Assembly (NCBI GenBank): GCA_002473165.1
Contig: DKSD01000027.1
Location: 1 to 6,536, forward strand
DNA from: Succinatimonas sp. UBA7265
GTDB lineage: Bacteria; Pseudomonadota; Gammaproteobacteria; Enterobacterales; Succinivibrionaceae
DNA: 6,536 nt
Direction of reading: 5' to 3'
The position numbers and the translations under genes are program-made. Each line of letters opens with the position of its first letter. Position 1 is the first letter of the stretch. Positions 1-6,271 of this stretch are shown one piece after another. The notes under the pieces were generated by a model, which ran no database searches, was not told the origin of the DNA, and saw only the letters and a program-made list of their open reading frames with translations.

Positions 1-3
1 TGT

Positions 4-576
4 CTACTCATGAAAGGGCTGTAACCACTTGCTGTGACGGTAGGCATCAGAGCTGTCAACGTAGTCATTATTATATTTCCAGTCTTTTGCACCGGTGTTG
101 TAAGGCGGGTCAATATAGATGCAGTCCACTTTTTCTGCATATAGGTACTCGAGTAGTTGAAGCGCATGGTAGTTATCTGCTTCGATCAGGGTATGCCAGA
201 GATCGCTATCAGGTGCATTCTCAATTGAGTCAATTGGTTTAAGAGTCGGATAAATTGGTTCTCCGAACTCTGCCACTGCAACCAGTTCGTCCAAAGAAAA
301 TGTCTTTTGCTCATGATCATCTCGCAATGCTATGCATGAGACTTCTTTCCCGCTGATCTTCGTAACGGTGTATAGATCCCTGATGTATCCGGTTTTAACG
401 GCCACTTTAGAGCCCACACGGATCGGCATGTCATACAGAGGTGTGCATTCAGGGAGATGTTCTTCAAAAACCAATCCGAACTTCTTATGTTTGAGCAACT
501 TATTGGTTTCTTGCTGAATGCGCTCTTTTAGCACCGGATCGGTTATTTGTGCAATTAGATCTTGCAACAGTGACAT
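4..576 (-). CDS. Type III Mod-like adenine-specific DNA methyltransferase, N-terminal part, probably frameshifted
   Basis: The 190-residue product matches the N-terminal part of site-specific adenine DNA methyltransferases that transfer a methyl group from S-adenosylmethionine to adenine N6, often paired with a helicase/restriction partner. Residues 156-162 read DPPYNTG, the catalytic motif IV; its early position fits the beta class (type III Mod-like), in which the AdoMet-binding FxGxG motif lies further downstream. Residues 127-142 (WHTLIEADNYHALQLL) form the conserved segment before it, and residues 181-185 (HSKWL) follow. The start at 576 is supported by AGAGG (complement of 584-588) seven bases upstream. 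Family members are several hundred residues long, so this is only the front part. The frame ends with QPFHE and a TAG at 4-6, whereas relatives as I recall them continue after KWL with something like xFMxxRL; reading one frame over gives PFMSR. I infer a one-base (or 3n+1) insertion around 11-21, or a sequencing error. A restriction partner, if any, lies outside the window. Family call is strong; functional status is doubtful. Confidence 0.82.
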   Translation of the reverse strand: MSLLQDLIAQITDPVLKERIQQETNKLLKHKKFGLVFEEHLPECTPLYDMPIRVGSKVAVKTGYIRDLYTVTKISGKEVSCIALRDDHEQKTFSLDELVAVAEFGEPIYPTLKPIDSIENAPDSDLWHTLIEADNYHALQLLEYLYAEKVDCIYIDPPYNTGAKDWKYNNDYVDSSDAYRHSKWLQPFHE

Positions 577-785
577 TCAAATACCTCTAAATTGTTTGGC
601 TCTGCTTATTTATTATTTCGTCTGAAAAACATTCAGAGTTATTTTACGAAACAGCATTCCATGCTTTGGAGCCAATATTTTTATAAACCTAACTTACTGG
701 AGTTAATAAAATTCACCTCAATGGTCTACCAAAACCGTCCTTCTCGGAGCGATCTTTAGACCTTCTTGGCCTTCGCCTTAGCTTG
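577..785. other. AT-rich intergenic gap between methylase and transposase
   Basis: No plausible gene lies here. Both flanking genes run on the minus strand, so this gap holds the methylase's upstream region and the transposase's downstream region. It contains the methylase ribosome-binding site (584-588), a small hairpin (TCTGAA at 621-626 with TTCAGA at 632-637), a 7-base inverted repeat (TTGGCTC near 596-602 and GAGCCAA near 669-675), and the GGTCTA/TAGACC repeat at 723-762. I could not find a convincing -35/-10 pair for the methylase on the minus strand; AT-rich stretches such as the complement of 680-690 are only loose -10 candidates. The left end of the insertion sequence should fall somewhere in this gap. 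Confidence 0.5.
723..762. repeat. Inverted repeat downstream of the transposase gene
   Basis: GGTCTA at 723-728 and TAGACC at 757-762 are perfect 6-base inverted copies separated by 28 bases, starting 24 bases beyond the transposase stop codon. Inside lies a weak CCG/CGG pairing. It could be a poor transcription terminator for the transposase or part of the left end of the insertion sequence, but the stem is short, no T tract follows it on the minus strand, and chance is a real possibility. Confidence 0.25.
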
Positions 786-2606
786 TCACATCTCATCCAT
801 TGCATCAAAGGCATCCTTATAAGCGTCTTGAATCGGGCCGAGCGCCGCAACTATCTCTTCCTGCAACTTTGTGATGCCCTTGCTCATCACATACTTGCCA
901 TTACGCTTCCTAATGATCTCAATATCCTCAATCTCCGCGATCGCGTCACTCACCGACATGCGGCGCTTCGTAAGCAGATCGTCAAGCCGGCGGTTGAACA
1001 GGCGCCAGAGGATCAGCCCGACAAAGGCACAGAACATCTTCTCTTCAACTGAATCGTCACCTTCAAGACGCAGCCTGCCGTCGCTCAGATCGTTCTTCGT
1101 GACATCAAAGCGCTCCTCGAAGGCTTCTTTGGAGAGATAGAGCTTAAGCAGTTCTTTATCCGAGAGCTTAGAATTGGTGGTAAACAGCGTGATCTTGCCG
1201 CACAGCGTTGCGCTTTCCCTGAGGGCGTCCTCATTGTCTTTGATCGTGAAGCCTTTGGGATTGCTGTCATCACGGGTAATGACGAACTGATCCTCAAAGC
1301 TCTTGGCAAAGGCGTCAAAGTCATCCCCTGGCCAGTGAGCAAGCTTCTCAAGAAACTCGCGCCGCTCCTGGCGGCGATCTGCTAAGTGCGTTACCTGATC
1401 TACCCAGGCGCTGAGATCGCGATACATCACCAGTGTCCCGGTTATACCGCCTAAAGAAAAATTCTCTACTCTGGATGATACATAGCTGTGGCCGTGACCA
1501 TCGATGCGCCAGCAGCGGCCGACGTCGTAATCTGAAAGCTTGTCAGCCCAAGTCAGGAACCGCTCCCGCACCGATCTGAGAGTATCGCAGGAGACGCCTG
1601 CCACAAAGCTTTGGCCTTTTAAGTGCGCCCAGCAAAAATTCCGCCTGGAAAAGCCGCCGTCGGTGACAAGCTCTGTGTTCCCCTGCTCTCCGGCAAGGCC
1701 GTTCTCCTTGGCAAGCTTGAGGACGCGCTCGAAGTTCCCCATGTCGTTTACCGAACCGTTGTAGGAGGTGACATAGAGCGGCAGGCCGGAGAGGCGATCG
1801 CAGAACAGGCCGAGGTTTTGCTGAAAAAGGTTCTCCTCATCAAGATTGTACCCAGCCCTGGCAACCTGCATGCCCTCTTCATAGGCGGAGAACGAGGCAA
1901 TGTCATAGAACACCGCGCGCTGAGATTTGAAATGCCCATTCCACCGTGTGTAGAAGGCTGTCAGCTCCTCTTCGCTGAGGTTTAAGGTTAGGAACGGCTC
2001 ACCGACGTTTGCGCTCGCGTCATCACTGCCGCGGTCCCCTGCGCCGCCGCCCTCAAAGATCGCCTCACACTCCTCTGGAAACTGCCGCTCGCAGAAAGCC
2101 TTAAAGCGGTACAGGCCGTGGTGATCGCCCTCGCACAGATACGCGGCGAGCGCTGTCACCTGCTTTGCCCGCCTCTCTCCTAAAGCCTGCTCCAGAGCCT
2201 TGGTGACCCCGGCCTCGGCAAAGAGCTGTTTCACCGCAAACCCGTAAGCTTTGGATACTTCTTTGCCTTCAGCTTTTGCGGGCTCCTGCAGCGTCTCTTT
2301 GGCTGCTTTGGCTGTGGCGGCTTTGCCGGGTTTGCGCCCGCTGCCCTCGAGCACGGCGTTTTGAGGAGCCTTTATGCCGTTTAACTCGTAGTAGTTCTCA
2401 TTGGGCGAGAGCAGCTCTTTGCCATCGGTACCCTCGACAAGCCTGCCGATAAGCCTTGCAGGTCTCTTGCCTTTAAGACCGAACTTATGGGCTTGCTCAC
2501 GGGTGAGGTATTGGTAAAGGTATCTGGTGGGTTCCCCGTGCTTGCTCCTCTGCATGGCAAAGCACCCGTGTTTTGGGACTTTTACGGTGACAAAGGAGTA
2601 GCGCAT
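786..2606 (-). CDS. DDE transposase, IS1634/IS4 superfamily
   Basis: This 606-residue protein catalyses cut-and-paste movement of its own insertion sequence, acting on the element ends with a divalent-metal DDE centre. The likely triad is D235 (in FYDIASFS), D316 (in LVTDGGFS) and E497; the last sits in Y490-x2-K493-x3-E497-x6-K504, which has exactly the spacing of the IS4-type Y-R-E-K signature, with Lys in place of Arg. The N-terminus (1-60) carries the basic YLxxxLTREQA-like region; residues 88-120 are an Ala/Lys-rich stretch and 185-200 a Gly/Asp/Ser-rich stretch that look like flexible linkers; 523-545 is the hydrophobic C-terminal helix region seen in these enzymes. The start at 2606 is supported by AGAGG (complement of 2614-2618) seven bases upstream and a promoter beyond it. 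The frame is uninterrupted and all catalytic positions are present, so the enzyme could be active. IS1634 is my preferred family on length and sequence character; a related IS4-superfamily group is possible. Confidence 0.9.
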   Translation of the reverse strand: MRYSFVTVKVPKHGCFAMQRSKHGEPTRYLYQYLTREQAHKFGLKGKRPARLIGRLVEGTDGKELLSPNENYYELNGIKAPQNAVLEGSGRKPGKAATAKAAKETLQEPAKAEGKEVSKAYGFAVKQLFAEAGVTKALEQALGERRAKQVTALAAYLCEGDHHGLYRFKAFCERQFPEECEAIFEGGGAGDRGSDDASANVGEPFLTLNLSEEELTAFYTRWNGHFKSQRAVFYDIASFSAYEEGMQVARAGYNLDEENLFQQNLGLFCDRLSGLPLYVTSYNGSVNDMGNFERVLKLAKENGLAGEQGNTELVTDGGFSRRNFCWAHLKGQSFVAGVSCDTLRSVRERFLTWADKLSDYDVGRCWRIDGHGHSYVSSRVENFSLGGITGTLVMYRDLSAWVDQVTHLADRRQERREFLEKLAHWPGDDFDAFAKSFEDQFVITRDDSNPKGFTIKDNEDALRESATLCGKITLFTTNSKLSDKELLKLYLSKEAFEERFDVTKNDLSDGRLRLEGDDSVEEKMFCAFVGLILWRLFNRRLDDLLTKRRMSVSDAIAEIEDIEIIRKRNGKYVMSKGITKLQEEIVAALGPIQDAYKDAFDAMDEM

Positions 2607-2647
2607 GCGGGAGCCTCTTTAAAATGCCTGTGATACAAATAGATCAA

Positions 2648-2677
2648 TGTATAGGAAAAGAGCGCGGCAGGTGTCAA
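2648..2677 (-). promoter_or_regulatory. Candidate sigma-70 promoter of the transposase gene
   Basis: On the minus strand TTGACA (complement of 2672-2677), a perfect -35 box, is followed after 18 bases by TATACA (complement of 2648-2653), a 4-of-6 match to the -10 consensus. Transcription would start near 2641, leaving a leader of roughly 35 bases that contains the AGAGG ribosome-binding site before the start codon at 2606. Position and direction fit the transposase gene well. Confidence 0.6.
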
Positions 2678-2697
2678 AATTTTGAAAATTTTCAAAA
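2675..2697. repeat. Overlapping AT palindromes abutting the transposase promoter
   Basis: Positions 2680-2697 form an 18-base perfect palindrome (TTTTGAAAATTTTCAAAA), and 2675-2684 form an overlapping 10-base perfect palindrome (CAAAATTTTG) that reaches into the -35 box of the transposase promoter. This AT-only block stands out within GC-rich sequence. Plausible roles are an operator for a dimeric regulator, a transposase binding site near the right end of the insertion sequence, or a bent upstream promoter element; the sequence alone does not decide. Confidence 0.55.
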
Positions 2698-2737
2698 GTG
2701 AATGCGAGGGCCGGCGCAGATCTGAGACAATAGCCAA

Positions 2738-2765
2738 AAGCGCCTGAGGTTTTGCCCTGGCGCTT
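2738..2765. repeat. Stable hairpin with A/T flanks
   Basis: AAGCGCC (2738-2744) pairs with GGCGCTT (2759-2765), and inside it AGG (2747-2749) pairs with CCT (2756-2758), leaving a TG bulge and a 6-base TTTTGC loop. On the minus strand the stem runs into TTTT, which resembles an intrinsic terminator, but no minus-strand gene reads into it from the right within view. On the plus strand it would lie in the leader of the downstream gene if transcription starts before it. Confidence 0.45.
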
Positions 2766-2779
2766 AAATTTACAAGCTC

Positions 2780-2792
2780 AGGGCTTAGCCCT
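2780..2792. repeat. Small hairpin in the leader of the two-gene cluster
   Basis: AGGGC (2780-2784) and GCCCT (2788-2792) pair across a 3-base loop. The right arm can instead pair with 2705-2711, so two mutually exclusive folds are possible. The stem is only five pairs and may be accidental. Confidence 0.25.
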
Positions 2793-2864
2793 CGTCCGTC
2801 ACGGAATAAGGCAGCAGCCGGGCTCCCCTAAGACCTGGCGCCTTCCACAAAATCAGAGACACTC

Positions 2865-3734
2865 ATGACCACAGCTACAGCAAACACCGCGCCGCAGGAT
2901 CACAGCGCCGCGCTCTCTCATCTTCCTCACGCGACCGACACCTGCAACCTGCTCATCGAGGACAGCGCTGAGATCGTCAGGATCGTGCAGGAGGGCGTGC
3001 CGGCCGCGCACCAGCGCCCCGACTTCCCCGCGGACATCGCCGTCTGCGACATTCCTCAGGGCCAGCCGCTCAAGTTCACTGTCAGGCGGCGGCTGGATTT
3101 TATGGGGGCTGCCGAAAATTTCACCGTCACGCCCTCCTGCCCGGGACCTGTCAGCACCTTTAAATTACTGCGCGTTTATGAAAGGGAGGACGGCTTAGGC
3201 GAGATCACGGCCAAGGCCTCGGATTTAACCCTCACCTTCCTCGATCCCTATTACCTGAGAAACCGCCTGTGGTACCGCGCGGGCAAGAAATACCGTTTCG
3301 CGCTCTCCGCTGTGGCCGCGCTCTGCCGCACCGGGGATTTTGAAAAGGCGTCGCTTGACGGCATGCCGATCTTCTCATCCCTCACCGAAGCCTTAGTGCC
3401 GCAAAGCCCGCTTAAGGCTTTAGGCGCTGAGGGGCCTTCCTTAAAGCCTTTGGTCTTTGAGACCTGCTATGCCTTCAAAGGCAAGATCTTAAACGTCGCC
3501 ACGGATGACTTTTACGGCCATCAGATCCGCCGCGTCCTCATTGAGAGCGAGAGCGCTCCCAGGCAGCCCCTGTATTTTATGGCCTGCGCATCCGACGCCG
3601 CGCTCGGCGGCTGTGAGCCCCAAAAAGACGACGAGGCGCGCGGCGTCGCGTTCTTCTTCGGGCAGCTCATGACCAGGCCGCTGCCTAAGGATGGAGACAA
3701 GGTAGAAGCTCCGTTCACGCGCGTTTTGCTGTGA
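2865..3734 (+). CDS. Uncharacterised 289-residue protein, two possible beta-barrel domains
   Basis: I do not recognise a named family. The protein is soluble in appearance: no signal peptide, no membrane helix, and an N-terminal 25 residues rich in Ala and Thr. Two regions look alike in general plan. Residues 67-155 begin with a beta-rich stretch (PLKFTVRRRLDF), contain YEREDGLGEITAKASDLTLTFLDPYY as separate strands, and end with YRAGKKYRFALSAVAALC. Residues 203-270 run AFKGKILNV, GHQIRRVLIE, PLYFMACASDA and GVAFFFGQLM. The second layout resembles small OB-like hypothetical proteins ending in a 'G...W.QG.L' strand, but that is a recollection of pattern, not a match. The ATG at 2865 is the only good start; only a weak AGAG (2855-2858) precedes it. 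The Sel1-like gene follows after 50 bases on the same strand, suggesting one transcript and a shared function. Codon use is GC-rich like its downstream neighbour and unlike the methylase. The reading frame is convincing; function is unknown. Confidence 0.8.
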   Translation: MTTATANTAPQDHSAALSHLPHATDTCNLLIEDSAEIVRIVQEGVPAAHQRPDFPADIAVCDIPQGQPLKFTVRRRLDFMGAAENFTVTPSCPGPVSTFKLLRVYEREDGLGEITAKASDLTLTFLDPYYLRNRLWYRAGKKYRFALSAVAALCRTGDFEKASLDGMPIFSSLTEALVPQSPLKALGAEGPSLKPLVFETCYAFKGKILNVATDDFYGHQIRRVLIESESAPRQPLYFMACASDAALGGCEPQKDDEARGVAFFFGQLMTRPLPKDGDKVEAPFTRVLL

Positions 3735-3784
3735 TCTCTGAAGAAAAATGATCAGGCGCCATCGCAGAATTTAAGGAAAAAGAC

Positions 3785-6163
3785 ATGAAAGAGAACACCC
3801 AAAACCGCTCCGGGACGCTTTATGAGGCCCTGCTGCGCACGCTCGCGGCAAAAGATTCCCTCGAGGCCGTCACGCAGCTTGCAGTTCTTTGCAATAAAAA
3901 CGGGAACCAAGATGAAGCCCAAAGCCTGCTTAAGAGAGCCTTCAGTCACGGGGATCACTGGGCGGGGCTGGAGCTGTGCCGGCAAAAGCTCCGCAAAGCG
4001 CGCAAGGAACAGCGCCATACGGACATTGAGGACATAAAGTTCATCGCAGGCGAGTTTAACGATCTCTTTTATGACGCGATAAGCGAGGCCCGCCTGCCGC
4101 AGGGGCTCATCGCCGAGGCCTGGCATACCTTGCGGCTTTTTGAGCCGGATCTACATGAGAAAAGCCGCCAGCAGCTGCGCAGCGTGACCGCCGCCTGCTG
4201 CGCGCTGGATGAATATGATCTCTTTGACGCCGCAAAGATCATCTTAAAGTCGCTGGCCGCGGGAAACGCGAAACTGCCTGAGTATCTGGCGTTCTTAAAA
4301 GACACTGACGCGGACTTACTGAGCCCTGCCATGGCGGTGCACGATCTGGCCGCGGCCGTGGAACACGGCGACAGCGGCCTCAAAGGCCCCAGCCCCGAGG
4401 CCGCGCCCTGGCTTTATGCCACCGCGCTGCGCCTGTATGCCCTGGCCGAGCATGAGCAGCCTTTTGAAGAAGGAATAGAGCAGGATCAGGATTACCTCCG
4501 CGATGATCTCATCGAGCGCCTGGTGGTGTTAAACGATCTTGCGATGGTCGCGAAGAATCACCCTGAGATCGGGCTTGACGAGGACTGCGCCGACGCCTGC
4601 GCCCTCGAAGCGGCCGTCACCGCCTGCAAGATGATCATAATGCTGCGCGAGCATGAGCCTGACTCCCCTTTTATCAGGAGGCTCATTAAGCTATTGGAGT
4701 ACATGTCAGAGCGCGGCAGCACCCGCGCCGCGGAGATGCTCTTCGCGCTTGCAAAAGAAGGGAAGAGCGTCAAAAAGAGCGAGGAGCAGGTAACGAAGTT
4801 CTTAAAGCGCCTTGCCGAGGAGGGCGATGTCTGCTGCCAGGTTTTGTACGCGCAGCGCCTGATCTCTGGCACCGGCACTCCCAAAAATCCGCGCAAAGCC
4901 CGCGAAATGTACAGCGAAGCCGCCAAATTCTGGAATAAGGACGCCATGGCGGTGTTTGCCCGCGATTACGCCGCGCAGGCCCAAAAGGGATCGCAGGCGG
5001 CGCTGTTGCGCCGCGGCCACTGCCTCGAGTTCGGCCTGGGCTTTCAAAAGAACCCGCAGCGGGCTTTTGAGTGCTACCAGAAGCTTGATGATCCCCTGCT
5101 GCGCAATGCCAGGATCGCCTGCCTCAAAGCCCGCTGCGGCGACAGGGAGCAGGCGCAAAAATACCTGAAGCGTGCCGCAGATCAGGCCTCAGGGATCTCT
5201 GATCCGTACCTGAGCTACGTGTGGAAGTCTTATCTTGAAGCATGCGACTGCGAATGCGGGATCACCAAAGATGCGGACAAAAACAGCGCCGGGCAGATCT
5301 TTACAGAGCTCACCGACTCTGAGTTAACTGATCGCGAAGACTGCGATCTCTTCTCGCACATCAATCTTAAGACAGCCTATGATCTGGCGGATCCTGAGCA
5401 TCCGCAGGAACTGTGCGAGGACGATTTTAAGGGGTACTGCGACGAGTACAGTAAAACCTATGAGGATCACGGCGATCCGCTTGAGTGGGCGGACGCGATC
5501 GTAAGCGGGCTTACCCGTCTGCCCGCTTTCATCGAGCAGCCTGACGATGACGCGCCCTCCTCGGCCTCGCAGCGCGAGGCCGCCGCGGCGCTTGAAAGGC
5601 TGATGCCCGATCTGCATGAATACGTCTTTGACACCCCTCTTACCTTTATGCCAGGCTGCGACACACAGGAGAAGCAGGAGCAGGCGATCCGCAAAGCCAT
5701 AAAAGAGGGCGCCAGGATCACTTTGGACACCTGCACGCTCGTGACCTCAGAGCAAGGCGGCTTAGGCTCAGATGCCGCGCTGCGCTATTGCGTGCTCTCC
5801 AAAGGCTTTGATGAGATCACGGATCCGAAGTACGCCGCGCTCAAAGCCGCGGCGATCCCCGCAGGCGAGAAGTTCCAGGTGCTTGGGGTGCACCATAAAG
5901 ACGGCAAGTACCTGGTGATCCTGCTGCATGATCCTCAAGACGTGCTTTTAAACTTCAGAAGTGATGCCGGCGAGGAGAGCCGCGCCCTGATAAAGCCGCT
6001 GTGCGAACGCTTTGACACTCAGATAAAAGCGAAGATCTCCGTGGACTTCATAAAAGATCTCCTGCCCGCGGCAGGGCACATCAGCCTTGGCAAAGAGCAC
6101 AGCGGCGATTTCACCAGCTACTTTGCAAGCTCCGACGGCTATTCAGGCTTTTACGCCGGCTAA
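3785..6163 (+). CDS. Sel1/TPR-like helical repeat protein of unknown function
   Basis: The 792-residue product is mostly helical repeats, which in the Sel1/TPR superfamily form curved scaffolds for protein-protein contacts. Residues 11-66 form a first TPR-like unit (TLYEALLRTLA, AVTQLAVLCNKNG, AQSLLKRAFSHGD). The clearest Sel1-like units are about 348-390 (YAQRLISGTGTPKNPRKA then EMYSEAAKFWN) and 402-436 (RRGHCLEFGLGF then QKNPQRAFECYQKL), with degenerate units at 311-347 and 441-467. Between 70 and 300 lies helical sequence without obvious repeats. C487-x-C489-x-C491 is a compact Cys cluster. Residues about 615-792 look like a separate alpha/beta domain ending in a Gly/Ser/Tyr-rich tail; I do not recognise it. 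No signal peptide or membrane helix is visible, so a cytoplasmic or non-classically exported protein is likely. The start is supported by AAGGAA at 3772-3777, seven bases before the ATG. The N-terminus is duplicated in decayed form at 6272-6524. Domain class is fairly sure; role is unknown. Confidence 0.85.
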   Translation: MKENTQNRSGTLYEALLRTLAAKDSLEAVTQLAVLCNKNGNQDEAQSLLKRAFSHGDHWAGLELCRQKLRKARKEQRHTDIEDIKFIAGEFNDLFYDAISEARLPQGLIAEAWHTLRLFEPDLHEKSRQQLRSVTAACCALDEYDLFDAAKIILKSLAAGNAKLPEYLAFLKDTDADLLSPAMAVHDLAAAVEHGDSGLKGPSPEAAPWLYATALRLYALAEHEQPFEEGIEQDQDYLRDDLIERLVVLNDLAMVAKNHPEIGLDEDCADACALEAAVTACKMIIMLREHEPDSPFIRRLIKLLEYMSERGSTRAAEMLFALAKEGKSVKKSEEQVTKFLKRLAEEGDVCCQVLYAQRLISGTGTPKNPRKAREMYSEAAKFWNKDAMAVFARDYAAQAQKGSQAALLRRGHCLEFGLGFQKNPQRAFECYQKLDDPLLRNARIACLKARCGDREQAQKYLKRAADQASGISDPYLSYVWKSYLEACDCECGITKDADKNSAGQIFTELTDSELTDREDCDLFSHINLKTAYDLADPEHPQELCEDDFKGYCDEYSKTYEDHGDPLEWADAIVSGLTRLPAFIEQPDDDAPSSASQREAAAALERLMPDLHEYVFDTPLTFMPGCDTQEKQEQAIRKAIKEGARITLDTCTLVTSEQGGLGSDAALRYCVLSKGFDEITDPKYAALKAAAIPAGEKFQVLGVHHKDGKYLVILLHDPQDVLLNFRSDAGEESRALIKPLCERFDTQIKAKISVDFIKDLLPAAGHISLGKEHSGDFTSYFASSDGYSGFYAG

Positions 6164-6179
6164 GCTTGCGCTTTAAAGG

Positions 6180-6211
6180 CGCGGCTTCGTGCGAGGCCGC
6201 GGCGGTGTTTT
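6180..6211 (+). terminator. Candidate intrinsic terminator after the Sel1-like gene
   Basis: CGCGGCTTC (6180-6188) pairs with GAGGCCGCG (6193-6201) around a GTGC loop, giving a nine-pair stem with one G-U pair. A T-rich tail (TGTTTT, 6206-6211) follows after four bases. It begins 17 bases after the stop codon at 6163. The gap before the T tract makes it less than ideal, but location and stem strength fit the end of the two-gene transcript. Confidence 0.45.
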
Positions 6212-6271
6212 CAACGCTTCAGCGCGCCGCCCCGGGAGCGCTGCAGCTCTTTAGAGGCGGCGCCGCTCTTT

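Larger units (their letters stand above)
711..2703 (-). mobile_element. Insertion sequence of the IS1634/IS4 superfamily, ends approximate
   Basis: An intact DDE transposase gene on the minus strand identifies an insertion sequence. The limits given are a guess: ATTCAC at 711-716 and GTGAAT at 2698-2703 are inverted copies on either side of the gene, and the left one coincides with the change from AT-rich to GC-rich sequence. The resulting length of about 2 kb is reasonable for a single-gene element with a 606-residue transposase. However, six bases of inverted identity is near chance level, the identity does not extend inward, and I see no matching target-site duplication outside these points (TAATAAA to the left, GCGAGGG to the right). 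The presence of an element is well supported; its precise edges are not. Confidence 0.4.
2704..2864. other. Structured non-coding gap upstream of the two-gene cluster
   Basis: This stretch has no gene and separates the divergently oriented transposase and 289-residue genes. It holds the hairpins at 2738-2765 and 2780-2792 and a longer-range inverted repeat, CGAGGGC at 2705-2711 with GCCCTCG at 2788-2794, that would enclose the first hairpin and compete with the second. I found no convincing plus-strand promoter here, although one is expected; TAAATT at 2765-2770 is a loose -10 candidate without a good -35 partner. Confidence 0.4.

Noticed and set aside
8..22. Phase-variable switch in the methylase
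   Set aside because: Phase-variable mod genes usually carry long homopolymer or tetranucleotide tracts; here the longest runs are GGG and AAA, so a simple indel or sequencing error is more likely.
1623..1985. Plus-strand open frame of 120 codons inside the transposase gene
   Set aside because: It is antisense to an intact DDE transposase with conserved motifs, has no recognisable product, and open antisense frames are expected in GC-rich coding sequence.
2738..2765. Intrinsic terminator on the minus strand
   Set aside because: The hairpin is followed by only four T on that strand and no minus-strand gene reads into it from the right.
3732..3754. TGATC/GATCA inverted repeat after the 289-residue gene as a terminator
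   Set aside because: Five weak pairs around a 13-base loop with no T tract; the two genes are more likely co-transcribed.
3752..4126. Minus-strand open frame of 124 codons over the start of the Sel1-like gene
   Set aside because: It overlaps antisense a well-supported gene with a ribosome-binding site and repeat motifs; no independent evidence supports it.
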